Assembly: GCA_022925895.1 (NCBI GenBank)
Contig: JAKSYS010000651.1
Span: 1 to 35,251 of the forward strand
Reading direction: 5' to 3'
Length of the DNA stretch: 35,251 bases
Source of the DNA: Fragilaria crotonensis
Taxonomy: Eukaryota > Bacillariophyta > Fragilariophyceae > Fragilariales > Fragilariaceae
A program made the translations under genes and the position numbers. How positions within the stretch are numbered: position 1 is the stretch's first letter; each line of letters begins with the position of its first letter. Of this stretch, positions 10,556-19,809 are shown piece by piece. Under the pieces are notes generated by a model, which did no database searches, was not told where the DNA came from, and saw nothing but the letters and a program-made list of their open reading frames with translations.

Positions 10556-11141
10556 CATCTGCCTTCACCATCGTATCCCATACTCCGATCTCACCGTTTT
10601 CTCCGACGCCAGCTGGCAAGACTGCCCTGACACTGGCCGTTCCACTGTTGGATACATGATCTTCTACAATGGTGCCCTCATTGAAGCCAATTCTACAATG
10701 CCTACACCTGTTGCAATGTCTACTTCTGAAGCTGAATACATGGCCGCATGTTCTGCCACAATGGCCACAGCTCACATCCGAATGCTTCTCTACGATATGC
10801 TCTATCTTGGCACCAAACAATGGCGTGAATCAACCCAACGTCTTCCTTCCATACCTGCCATCCTCATGATTGACAATGAAGCCACCGTCCAAATCGCAAA
10901 GAATGGAAAACTCACTCGCAAGACGCGACACATCGAACGCCGCTTCCACTTCGTCCGTCAAGGCCAGCAAGACGGCATTCACCAACTTCATTGGATTCCC
11001 TGTGACTCTCAACTTGCCGACATCCTCACCAAAACCCAACACTCCGGCAAAATCGATCCTCACCTCACCAAGATCTTCTGTGTTCTCCCGACCACATGCT
11101 TTCATCACCGGGACCAGAGATCTGATCCAAGAGGGTGTTAG
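10477..11141 (+). pseudogene. pol: Copia Pol part 3: RNase H
   Basis: Two frame changes (near 10500 and 10548) connect RT to this domain. The Copia RNase H carboxylates are visible: Asp in FSDASW (10605-10607), Glu in TSEAEYMAA (10728-10730) and Asp in MIDNEAT (10872-10874). The terminal signature RHIERRFHFVR and LADILTK also appear. The frame ends at 11139-11141, five bases into the 3' LTR. This domain degrades the RNA strand during reverse transcription and generates the polypurine primer. Confidence 0.85.
11129..11135 (+). promoter_or_regulatory. Candidate polypurine tract
   Basis: AAGAGGG lies immediately upstream of the 3' LTR start TGTTAGGA. This is the position and composition expected of the RNase-H-resistant primer for plus-strand cDNA synthesis. 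It is short, and a second purine run (GGGACCAGAGA) lies about 10 bases upstream. Confidence 0.55.
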
Positions 11142-11723
11142 GAATCTACCGTCACTCTGTCACACTGTCTCTCGTCTTACTGTAAGGTTAAATACCATAC
11201 GGTAATACAATAGACAGTCCATTATTTTCTTAGTCTGTCCGTGACCCGTTCCGTAGAATGCTACGGATCAGAACCTGGTACTACCGGTCTGCAACACAAA
11301 ACTATTTGAATTTACTTCCTATGTAATTCAAATCATGAGTGTTGTTGATAACTTCAACAACACTCTTTTACTATGGACAACACTTCCCAAACACCACTCA
11401 GGAAGTGGGACTAAGACAACACTTCATTTGTGAGACTCCAACTAATGTTGCAAGTCTCACCTTCATTTCATTCCAATTCATCTTATAATTTCCACAAACC
11501 AAAAACAGTAAAGGCCTTTACTAGTTAGCATCTACATTTCTACATCCTTGTATCAACAAATCTACCGCCATGGTGTATGTCTACAAAACACCATCGCCCA
11601 AAGCTGGACGATCCGTCAGGTTCGCTTCCTCACCCGTCAAGTCCAACGTTAGACTTCTGGGTCCTACTAACCTTAAGTCTACCGTCGGCCAGTACTCGTG
11701 TACCGATCACACGAACACTGTCA
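11136..11723 (+). repeat. 3' LTR of the Copia element
   Basis: This 588-bp copy of 3-591 has one substitution and one 1-nt deletion relative to it. Near-identity of LTRs, which are identical at insertion, indicates a recent event. It carries a duplicate of the start codon at 11570; that frame runs 54 codons and stops at 11729-11731, eight bases past the LTR. The following bases TTTTA are the probable right target-site duplication. Confidence 0.95.
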
Positions 11724-11731
11724 TTTTATGA

Positions 11732-12358
11732 TACCGGTTCAGTACAAGTACTAGTACCAGGGTAGTCACTGATGATGTGTGTATCGGGTACTAGTATCGG
11801 GTATTGCGCCTTGGGAGCTTGGGAGTGTGAACTGTGAACGGAAAACGACAGTACAAATACGCAGTACTACAGTAGACAGTCGACTTTCCGAGTCACGGAC
11901 AGTACTCTATTACGAAGTACTCGAGTACGACATATGTTCATACCAACAAGACAATTTGTATGCATACACGTGTACGTCGTACACCTGAGACCGACATATG
12001 CTGTACTGCAAGCTTGGTACTGTAGTACTCGTACTTGACACTGCCACTACAGTACTCAACATTGCACAGAGCAACGTATCGATACGGAAGCGCTTGGGTG
12101 CCACGGCTCCAACGTCACGTGTGTAATCCCATCTCCCTTCGGCGTTAGACCTACTTCTCAGATAGACTAGACGTATGCGTCTACAATAATGTGAAAAGAG
12201 AAACCGCGAGATGAGTCGCGTCAGCACTCAAGTTTTACGCGGTGTCCAGTTACTCAGAGCCCCACAGGTCGAATATTTATACTGGTCCCCGACGTCACAT
12301 AATCAGTCTCTTTGTTTAGTTTTCAGCCAGATAAGGAACATCATAAAGGAGAAGCACC
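11732..12358. other. Intergenic, no gene seen
   Basis: Between the retroelement and the ELOF1 stop there is only GTAC/TACT-rich sequence with short meaningless frames. It would contain the 3' UTR and poly(A) region of the ELOF1 gene. Confidence 0.6.
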
Positions 12359-12959
12359 TCAATCTTCGTCATCGTCCTCATCATCATCATCCGAATCATC
12401 CAACCCCAGGGCACTGTAGTCGGCTGATTTCTCCGTTGCAGGTGTTGTCTTCGTTGCTGCGGCCTTGCTCTTGAGACCCGACGCTTCAGGAATGTCGTCG
12501 TCATCATCATCATCGTCGTCGTACTGTTGTGGGAGTGAGGGATCGGCGTCATTTCCTTTCGCTCGTGTACCACCAGCTGCTGCTTCGCAATCATCCAACC
12601 ATTCACTAAAGACATCAATGGGTTCGTGTAAATGATGTATGGGCATTTGATAACTGGCACCGCACAACCGACAATCCAATTTTCCCACTCCCACCTTGAG
12701 ATCCATTTTGCATTCTACCACATTGTCGTTGGCACAAAATGGACATTTGAACTGTTTTGCCAAGGTCGTGCGCTTTTTGGTTTGTACCTGTTGACGTACG
12801 TGAGAGTGAACAAAAGTGAGTCCATGTTTCCAATCACAACTACAGCAGAAACAAACGACAAGTGTCGCAGCAAAGGGTCATCTTCTGGTTAAGCCAGCAG
12901 AAAGAGGATGTCAGAGGATAACAACAACGTACAGGAGCTTTCTTGGCACGCCGACCCAT
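12359..12959 (-). CDS. ELOF1: Transcription elongation factor 1 homolog (ELOF1/Elf1)
   Basis: Two exons: complement(12933..12959) and complement(12359..12787), joined across a 145-nt intron with donor GTACGT and acceptor CAG. The spliced product is 151 aa and begins MGRRAKKAPVQTKKRTTLAK, the invariant basic N-terminus of the Elf1 family, which the long exon alone lacks. The zinc site is CPFC (x18) CRLC, followed by the conserved PIHHLHEPIDVFSEWLDDCE segment. Elf1 travels with elongating RNA polymerase II, helps it through nucleosomes and takes part in transcription-coupled repair (family knowledge). The C-terminus is an acidic Asp-rich tail (runs of nine and more Asp), as in fungal Elf1 but unlike the short human protein. 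The microexon of nine codons is easily missed by gene finders. Confidence 0.95.
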
Positions 12960-13283
12960 TGTAAGACCTCTGTTGTTGTTTGTTATCTATGCGAGAACAC
13001 GGGAATGGTATGAATAGCACTCCTCTTCAAGTGATGAGTACATCAGTACTCTACCGGTAGTACCGGTAATACTGCCTTGCACTTTGCACACAGCATACCG
13101 TACTGCACCAGTGCATCTCCATCACGACGGTAGGGCTTACTACGGTATTTATGTTCCTGTACGTACGGTAGTTCTACGTCAGTACAAGATGCAACAACGG
13201 TTTCAGCGAAACAGACGACCATCAAGTGTGTGGTGCGTGTCGTGAAAACGCACTGGAAGTGAGCATTGTTCTTATCCCCAGAT

Positions 13284-13317
13284 ATCCTACTATATTATAA
13301 ATCCTACTATATTATAA
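13284..13317. repeat. Tandem duplication of a 17-bp unit
   Basis: The unit ATCCTACTATATTATAA occurs twice back to back with no mismatch, just upstream of the GT microsatellite. Confidence 0.9.
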
Positions 13318-13323
13318 ATTAAT

Positions 13324-13356
13324 TGTGTGCGTGTGTGCGTGTGTGCGTGTGTGCGT
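13324..13356. repeat. Microsatellite, unit GTGTGTGC
   Basis: Four copies of an 8-bp unit, GTGTGTGC, in tandem. Confidence 0.9.
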
Positions 13357-13615
13357 CTGTTACGGAGTATGACCACTCTGGGGTACTGGATCAAATGTTG
13401 CACTGTTACGTGGATTACATGTACTACAGGTCTACAGTACATAAACGGACGGTAATTTATGTTGAAACGACAGTGTGTTACGTTACTGAACTACAATACT
13501 GTACGAATTCAAAGTTACTGGATGGAATACTCATTGAATTTGCTGTGAACAGGTTGCTTGACAAATGCTACTGTAAAATATACCGTGCGATGAACTGCAA
13601 TACTGGGGCATGATA

Positions 13616-13635
13616 AGTACCAGGTACCTGGTACT
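13616..13635. repeat. Perfect 20-bp palindrome
   Basis: AGTACCAGGTACCTGGTACT equals its own reverse complement. It lies in the GTAC-rich intergenic DNA between ELOF1 and COG4. Confidence 0.9.
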
Positions 13636-13741
13636 GTACTTCATGAAGTTTCCTACGTGGGTACCATGGTACTGCATACTGTAGGGGAAAAAGTAGTGAT
13701 ACGGAGTACGACCAGGTTGGGGGTACTGTACGTCCAGTTTC

Positions 13742-14691
13742 CTGGGACATCCGGAAAATCGTGTCGTTGAGGACGTGGAGGACAGAATTATGGAGCAATG
13801 CAATCAAATGACCGAATTATTAAAACTACAAAATAGCTCGAAAAATGATGTGTCATTTGGATGGAAGATAGAACAGACACGCTGACAAAGAATGAAAGTT
13901 ATAGACATATTCAAACACGAAAGGTATTTTAAATCATTCTATGGAAAACGGTTATCGAAATATCAAATTATTACAATGTAGGCCGGCGCGCGAAGAGCTT
14001 GGCAGGCGCGTAACTCTTGATTCATCGGTCGGCCGGCGCGCAACGGCGAAAAGTTCAATATAAATCCCGGTTCATGTTTTCGGTTCATTGAGAATCCCGG
14101 TTCATTTTCCGGTTCATTAAAATCCCGGTTCATTTTTTGGTTCATTAAGAATCCCGATTCATTCTTTCGGTCATTTAGAATACGGTTATTTTTGGTTAAT
14201 TAAGAATCCCGCTTCTATTCTTTGGTCATAAGGAGTCCCGGTTCATTAACTGTATTCAAGAGAATCCGGTTCATCAAACCGTGTTCATCAAAAATCCGGT
14301 TCATCATAATCGGTTCATCGAAAATCCGGTTCATCAAAATCGGTTCATCGAAAATCTGGTTCATCGAAATCGGTTCAATGGAAATCGTGTTCGGAGCGAT
14401 GTCCATACATGCAAACTTGAGTTTGTGGCCGGCCGGCGCAGAAGTATTATTGTCGCCTTCCATCTTCTGATGACGTTATATGATCGTTATTAATATGCGT
14501 TAACGACAAAATTTTTTCTTTAGGTGTCTGTGCCTATGATAGGCGGGGAAAATCAATGAGTATGACACAGGAGCTCTGCCTGGCATCGTACAGTACCCTT
14601 GTACGGTTTCCGCCATGCTCCCGACAAGAATTACTCGTATCCCCAAAAACTTCGAAATGTTTGGGTTAACCCGGAATTCCGGATGTCCCAG
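13742..14691. mobile_element. Possible non-autonomous element with 15-bp inverted ends
   Basis: CTGGGACATCCGGAA at 13742-13756 is perfectly inverted at 14677-14691 (TTCCGGATGTCCCAG). The 950-bp span between them holds the GGTTCAT minisatellite and three GGCCGGC-rich boxes, unlike its surroundings. I found no target-site duplication next to either end, so the element call is tentative; chance pairing or a regulatory inverted repeat remain possible. A 44-codon open stretch near 13754-13885 could be a coding relic. Confidence 0.35.
14063..14380. repeat. GGTTCAT minisatellite
   Basis: About 320 bp of degenerate tandem repeats. The left half has units like AATCCCGGTTCATTTTCGG, decaying toward 14180-14220. 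The right half has more regular units of about 30 bp (ATCCGGTTCATCAAAATC then GGTTCATCGAAA). The heptamer GGTTCAT or a one-base variant recurs more than a dozen times. On the - strand the right half is open (14215-14463) and would encode repeats of about 10 residues (MNRIFDEPI), which I take to be a by-product of unit length divisible by three. GGCCGGC boxes flank it at 13981, 14031 and 14427. Confidence 0.8.
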
Positions 14692-14919
14692 TAGTAGACA
14701 CTCCGATCAAATGTGAGGCACCCACTAGTCATTTATATGAAATAGAGCTGGAGTGCTTGAGGAATCCAGAGCACATACTCTACCGCGTCATTGTCAACTT
14801 TATCAGTTCTTCATTCTACTGCTCGGAGGACACTGTGAACCGACAATGATGTGCTGACCTTCCTAACTTCATCGACACGACAACCTTCTCTCATTTCGGT
14901 TTTTCCAAGATCATAAAGG

Positions 14920-17121
14920 ATGACAGAATCCTTTGAAGATTGCGTCGCACACTTGATGATCATGATGGAGGAGGTAAAGCGGAATCTTTCAGCATCTCCT
15001 CAAGATCATATTCTGCAACTGGACGCCATGATGGGTCGATTAGACTACTTACGTCGCCAGCACCTCGACCATCTCGACGATGAAGTGAAACGAGACATGT
15101 ATTATAATTGCCATTACAAAGTGCAAAACGTGGCGCGGCTTGTTTTGGACCGAACGGTTGAGTCATCTGCTACTGACAAGACAGTTTTCGATGATAACGT
15201 TCCAGGACAAGCGGCAGTGGCACGAATTGCGGAATTGAATTTACTGATTTGCACCACAACGTTGATGGGAGCGGATCGCGACGAAGGGCTTTCCGAACAA
15301 AATGTATCCGAACTTATTACTTTGTATTCCAATTATCAAAGACAAGTACTCCGACAACGTGCGAAACCGGCAATTGCACATTTGGCGAGTTGGCGAAAAA
15401 GCGATTTACAACAACGACAGGCTCTCACGGAGGAACACGATGATGATGATGAAGCCATTACACAGCCGCACTCGCATGCACTGACATTCGTGCTGGGACA
15501 CGCCAGTGCCTTGATTCATCCGTTGCAACAGTGGAACGAGGCGTTACCACCAGAATCAGCGACTTCCCGCTTATGCACAACGTCGATTCAGATACTTCAT
15601 GAGCAAACATCAATTCTCGTCAAGAGTGTTTGTGACTGGTTTCTGCAAGATAAGAATGTTGATCAATGGATGCAACAGCAGCAACTGCAACACCAAATGG
15701 CATGTAAGGTAGACTTGCCCGAACTCGATGTCCTCGTCGAAGAAATGGCGTTCTGTTGTCAAGTCATGGCGCGTTATACTGCCTTAATTGCCGATTCATC
15801 CCAAGCCACATCGAATAGTACTATTCAACAAGAAATATTACCGGAATGGACATGGAAGTACGCAGCGCTCGAACGATTTTTAGGAGTGCAGCAGCTCCAA
15901 TCGGCGTTGGAATTGGCCGCTCCGGTTGACATTGTCATTGGTTCAAACATTCAAGTACCGTCAGTGGTGGAGGATGCACAATATCTAAGCACCCGAGCTC
16001 TTGATCGAGCCATGTCGACACGGAACTCGCAAGCCATGGGTACAGTGGCGCATTCTCTGTCTCATGATGTATGGTCGACTGACGGAGGTGGTGTCTACCA
16101 AGCGCTGTTGGACCGGAGGGGGTGCTATTCCACCATTCTCGAGACGCCCAAAACGAAGGGCAAACCGTCGATAGCGTCAACACCAAAGAGTGGCGATTTT
16201 GCTTCGGCACTACTGGATGCACTCGATCAAGATTTAAAAACGACCAAAGCGCCACCATCGGGCTCTTTATCGGGTGGGTTTCTGGGGTCTCTCGTGATGG
16301 GCGCAGAGGGCCTGCAGATTCGTCTGGACACCCAACTGTGTGCTATGAATGGCATTTACGCTGCGTCAACGGCATGTCAATCACTGGTCGAGTCATTGGA
16401 CTCCTGGTTGGAAGAGCAAGAGGACCGCATGATAGGACTGGCTCGCGACGAATTGGTGCGATTTTCGCAGGCCTACAAGGCAATGTTGCAGCAAGAACTT
16501 GTTTTGACTATTGTCGAGTGGTGTGGTTCGCTTGGAGGAGGAGGAGCATCTCTCAAAGGTAAATGTCTGCACGCCTTGAGAGACACTTTCGAACGTGAAG
16601 TCTACCAATTGGATGCCGGTGCCTTTGCAAGCGCCGAGTCAGATGATCGGCTGGAAGCTTCCCTCTTACGTCCGCTGAATGAGTCAATCTTGGTATCAAG
16701 CATCGACAAGTGCGATATTGCAGTGGGGCTCGCAATCTGCCAAGAGCTTTCCAAGCAAATAGCTGACTTGATTGTCGAATGCATTTGGCAGTCGAATATG
16801 CGATTCACCGACTGGGGTTCCATGCTGCTCTCAAAGCAGGTCCGTTTGTTGCAAACGTACATGATGGACCTTCTGAGCGAGGACGCGGCGCCGCACCCCG
16901 TCAGCAACAACAGCATCATTGCACCAACATCTGTTCATCACCAGTGGGAAAGGCTGTCCCAAGTTGTCACCGTTCTCCAACTTGAGCGACCATCCGACTG
17001 GAGTATTTATCAGTCGACATCAGTGCTGACGACTGACGAGTTACGACGGACCATGAGTTTGCGAGTTGACTTTTCACCAGAGGCTATAAATGCCATGTGC
17101 CAGGCACAAAGCAAAAAGTGA
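14920..17121 (+). CDS. COG4: Conserved oligomeric Golgi complex subunit 4
   Basis: An uninterrupted 733-aa frame from the ATG in AAGGATGAC. Recognised as COG4 from the N-terminal helical region, FDDNVPGQAAVARIAELN (about residues 89-106), the conserved AQYLSTRALDRAMSTRNSQA block (about 352), and the C-terminus, where DELRRTMSLRVDFSPEAI (about 705-722) matches the family ending RIDF-x-x-x-x-I. COG4 is a lobe-A subunit of the eight-subunit COG tether that captures retrograde vesicles at the Golgi and binds SNARE and SM proteins (family knowledge). The length is close to the human protein (785 aa). Gln- and Asp-rich inserts at about residues 165-180 and 245-255 are local. It is intact over 2.2 kb, a useful contrast to the frame-broken neighbours. 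Confidence 0.9.
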   Translation: MTESFEDCVAHLMIMMEEVKRNLSASPQDHILQLDAMMGRLDYLRRQHLDHLDDEVKRDMYYNCHYKVQNVARLVLDRTVESSATDKTVFDDNVPGQAAVARIAELNLLICTTTLMGADRDEGLSEQNVSELITLYSNYQRQVLRQRAKPAIAHLASWRKSDLQQRQALTEEHDDDDEAITQPHSHALTFVLGHASALIHPLQQWNEALPPESATSRLCTTSIQILHEQTSILVKSVCDWFLQDKNVDQWMQQQQLQHQMACKVDLPELDVLVEEMAFCCQVMARYTALIADSSQATSNSTIQQEILPEWTWKYAALERFLGVQQLQSALELAAPVDIVIGSNIQVPSVVEDAQYLSTRALDRAMSTRNSQAMGTVAHSLSHDVWSTDGGGVYQALLDRRGCYSTILETPKTKGKPSIASTPKSGDFASALLDALDQDLKTTKAPPSGSLSGGFLGSLVMGAEGLQIRLDTQLCAMNGIYAASTACQSLVESLDSWLEEQEDRMIGLARDELVRFSQAYKAMLQQELVLTIVEWCGSLGGGGASLKGKCLHALRDTFEREVYQLDAGAFASAESDDRLEASLLRPLNESILVSSIDKCDIAVGLAICQELSKQIADLIVECIWQSNMRFTDWGSMLLSKQVRLLQTYMMDLLSEDAAPHPVSNNSIIAPTSVHHQWERLSQVVTVLQLERPSDWSIYQSTSVLTTDELRRTMSLRVDFSPEAINAMCQAQSKK

Positions 17122-17784
17122 GCCAGGCTGGTAGTTGGGGTAACGAACATAAACCAGTTTTTTTTGGGAAACAAGAATGTTAGTTCCTGAAATGAGTGAG
17201 CGCGAAATGGGCACTCAAGACTTCAGAAGGTCACAAGATATACCAGTACGAAATACTGCACCCACAGTACGGTATCGAATTTGGAAACAAGGCCTCAATG
17301 GTCAACCATCAACCTGCCGTCACCATTCCTAATTCGTGACAACTATACACTCTCATCATTGTTGGACCATCGTCCAACTATTCATCCATCTCTCATGTGC
17401 GATACTCGCTTTTCTGCAAAAGTAGGCCTTGTAGTGATTTTCTTGCCTCGGTCGTGACAACTGAAAACAACAGAAAACAACAATGACACTCTATTCATTT
17501 CGCAGCATACAGCTTCCAGTTTGCGACTGGCTAGGTCCTTTGTGCCCTGCTGATCGAATGAAGTATTTGGCGGTCACGGTGGTAGTATGATCGTAGGTAT
17601 TCCAGTGGCTCGGAGCGTGACAATCGTTGATGACTGCCGTGCTGAACCCACACACACACACACACGCTGCGAAGTGCCACGACGAGTCTCGATGGCAATC
17701 CACCTACATTTTTGCATCATAATTCGCAGCAGGCATTTTTCCACAACAAAGCTCCGTCAATACTTCATATTGCATACCATCATC
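17122..17784. other. Intergenic, CA microsatellite
   Basis: No convincing gene. It includes a (CA)n run at 17649-17665. An ATG at 17587 opens a frame that continues into the next gene, but its first 66 residues include the translated microsatellite and look like untranslated sequence. Confidence 0.5.
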
Positions 17785-18216
17785 ATGAGGGGCATTAGAA
17801 TCAGCCATGACAGACACGGACGACGAATGTTTTGGAAAAACTTTCACCAGCAGATGAATACTGCAAAAACGAGGTTCTGCCTCAACGACAATGAGCTTCA
17901 CTTCACCAGACGCGTAACTCGCAGTCGCTATCACCCCACCTCCATATACTCACGATTTCAACGACGTTATTTCCCCCGACCAAAACCGGCGGTACCAGGG
18001 CCACAATATTGGTTCAGGACGCCATTGGAAGATACGACCATGTACGGCGTCACCGAAATTAACGTCCTCCAGCACGTCGACCTCCGCGAGCACGCCACTG
18101 AATTCTTCAGCATGAACAAGATTGAAAAGTTATCCACCTACCATGATGGCGCCATGAAAAGCGCCATGTATGAGCCGTGGGACACTCGACCCGTTCAAAG
18201 TTACTCCAATCCATAA
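17785..18216 (+). CDS. Hypothetical protein, 143 aa
   Basis: The frame is open from 17587; I prefer the ATG at 17785 (ATCATCATGAGG) because upstream codons look non-coding. The N-terminal half is basic and rich in Arg, His and Phe. The C-terminal 75 residues, beginning at PRPKPAVPGPQYWFR and including DTTMYGVTEINVLQHVDLRE, look like a real folded domain with mixed charge and no low complexity. No family recognised. The Arg-rich start could be an organelle-targeting presequence (inference). A short intron in the N-terminal part cannot be excluded. Confidence 0.4.
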   Translation: MRGIRISHDRHGRRMFWKNFHQQMNTAKTRFCLNDNELHFTRRVTRSRYHPTSIYSRFQRRYFPRPKPAVPGPQYWFRTPLEDTTMYGVTEINVLQHVDLREHATEFFSMNKIEKLSTYHDGAMKSAMYEPWDTRPVQSYSNP

Positions 18217-18649
18217 TGGACACTCCCATACGAGTGTACCACGAAAAGGGCAAATGACTTTATACAAGGTGATATCCCTGGGACGGGAGCGTAAGCTGAA
18301 TATATGCTTCTTCTCACCGCCTATGCTACATAAAAATGAATAACGCTTAGCTGCTCAACGTTAACAACATTGTCACACGGCTATTACAAGCCACACATGG
18401 ATGGCAAGGAATGACATGTTGCTACCTCACAATGAAAAGGTGCCTGGTTCCGAATCATAACAAGTGGGATATGACGGCCACGTGAAAGGTTAGAGTATCA
18501 GAAGTGCACTTTGGCGTACGTGACACACTCGCACTGCCGTGTCACGTCACAACGAACGTTTCAACTATATCCACCCTCCTAGGAGGGCACGCCTGTCTAG
18601 TAATGTTAGTCACTAGGATGCTACATAATGGAATCCGAACTTTTTTCTG
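18217..18649. other. Intergenic, nothing recognised
   Basis: Between the hypothetical gene and the 3' end of the - strand SAM gene I see no coding or structured feature. The two transcripts converge here. Confidence 0.5.
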
Positions 18650-19383
18650 TTAGCCCAGTCGTCGGCGAAGTCCACGCACTCCACCACTAGCGGCACCGAC
18701 AGCTGCGCCTGCCGCGGCTCCGTCGCCCGCACTCATTCCAGGAAGAATTGCCCCTGCAATGGCTCCCTTGACCGCTCCACCGGCAGCACCCCGTGCAGCT
18801 CCTCCGATAACTCCAGGTCCTCGTCGCTGATGGTGCTGAGGTGGAGGTGAATGCGAAGGGGAAGGAGAATGGTGTTGTTGGGGAGGTGGAGGTGAATGCG
18901 CCCTCGGAGGTGGAGCAGGAGACTGCAGCGCAGATTCAACTCCCCTGAGGTCATACAACTCCTTCGTCAAGGCGGCATTCTCAGCTTTCAATTGGGCCAA
19001 ACGAGCCGATGCATCGTCGCCGTCTCCTCCAGCCCCACCTGCCCGAGGAGCCACCAATTCGTGTGTAAACTGCAATTTCCCTTGAAATTTCTTGACTTCG
19101 CGACACGAGATGTGTTAGTTGCAGTTTGGAAAGTACGACCTGTTATGCCGCAGGCACATCTCTAATAATAATATATTGATAAACTCCAATAATATATCAT
19201 TGATAACGCACCTTGAAGACCAGAAAGGCCCAAATCACCTGACAATTCTTCCGGCGTCAAATGACAGAGCATATCACCATCGACTGCATTATCTTTGAAT
19301 GGTCCACTGTCCAGACCGATGCACTCCACCCAGATGGCGACCTCCTCGACGGTGTATTCTTTGACTGGCTTGTAGGTTAGCAT
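18650..19383 (-). CDS. SAM domain / glycine-zipper protein, copy A
   Basis: Two exons: complement(19212..19383) and complement(18650..19095), intron 116 nt (GTGCGT...GCGAAG, phase 1), product 205 aa. Residues about 8-70 form a sterile alpha motif (VEEVAIWVECIGL, AVDGDMLCHLTPEEL, GDLGLSGLQVKK), with the intron placed before the last SAM helix. Next come a short coiled coil (ARLAQLKAENAALTKEL), a Pro/His/Gln-rich linker of about 45 residues, and a C-terminal Gly/Ala segment with GxxxG spacing (GGAARGAAGGAVKGAIAGAI) ending in GLRRRLG. SAM domains polymerise or pair with other SAM domains; glycine zippers pack helices, often in membranes (family knowledge). It is divergent from copy B with 426 bp between starts. 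Function unknown. Confidence 0.85.
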
Positions 19384-19809
19384 GGTGAAGAATGATCTGG
19401 TTTTCGCACTTCGTCTTACGTCAAGTAAGTGTTCTATTTATGACTTCTTGGATTATGTTGGATTCGCATTTCCCAATCCCGACATCTCGACATTTAACAT
19501 TCCAAATCCCATATCCCAAATTTTGTATGTCGTTGTGTTGTAGTACCACCTACTAGTAGGTGATCATTGTTTCCAAAAATTTAATGGAATCCTACAAATC
19601 CAGGATAGCTCACTTAAGCGGCGTTCCGAAGAAAGAAGAACTGGATCTTCGATCACTATGACATATACACATAATATATATGCTCGATGGCTTGAGTGTC
19701 CCGTACATATCTACCGGTAGAGATGAACTTGCGTTCCCACTGGTAGCAGTACATTTCGAACGCCGAAATCCCATAACTGAGAAAAAGTCAAGAAGGAGGA
19801 GAAGGCATC
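19384..19809. promoter_or_regulatory. Shared divergent promoter region of the SAM gene pair
   Basis: These 426 bp separate the two start codons, so both promoters must lie here or overlap. It contains CTACCGGTAG at 19711-19720 and the AT-rich stretch ATATACACATAATATATATG near 19660-19682. No individual factor site is assigned. Confidence 0.55.

Larger units (their letters stand above)
3..11723 (+). mobile_element. Full-length Copia-class LTR retrotransposon, 11.7 kb
   Basis: Two long terminal repeats bracket a coding region in the order Gag, protease, integrase, reverse transcriptase, RNase H. Integrase ahead of RT defines Ty1/Copia elements. Both LTRs begin TGTTAGGA and end TGTCA. The two bases before the 5' LTR are TA and the five bases after the 3' LTR are TTTTA, which fits a 5-bp target duplication whose left copy is cut by the window edge. 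A TGGT primer-site start lies directly after the 5' LTR and a short purine run directly before the 3' LTR. At 11.7 kb it is about twice the usual Copia length (near 5 kb); the excess is a coding-like stretch between the LTR and gag. The sense strand is strongly C+A rich, so stop codons are rare in all three forward frames. The likely coding frame switches many times, so this copy is probably not autonomous unless the breaks are sequence errors. Confidence 0.95.
12960..13741. other. Intergenic with small tandem and palindromic repeats
   Basis: No gene seen. It contains CTACCGGTAG at 13051-13060, a perfect tandem duplication of a 17-bp AT-rich unit (13284-13300 and 13301-13317), a GTGTGTGC microsatellite and a 20-bp palindrome. 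It includes the ELOF1 promoter. Confidence 0.55.

Noticed and set aside
13754..13885. 44-codon coding-like stretch at the left end of the inverted-repeat segment
   Set aside because: Too short, with no start, no partner exon and no recognised family; kept only as a possible relic.
13981..14040. GGCCGGCGCGC words as cloning-vector restriction sites
   Set aside because: Surrounding sequence is native-looking repeat DNA with no vector features.
14215..14463. 82-codon - strand ORF with 10-residue repeats
   Set aside because: Explained by a minisatellite with unit length near 30 bp; no start context or flanking coding evidence.
17587..17784. N-terminal extension of the small hypothetical gene
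   Set aside because: It includes translated CA microsatellite and otherwise reads like untranslated DNA; a later ATG was preferred.
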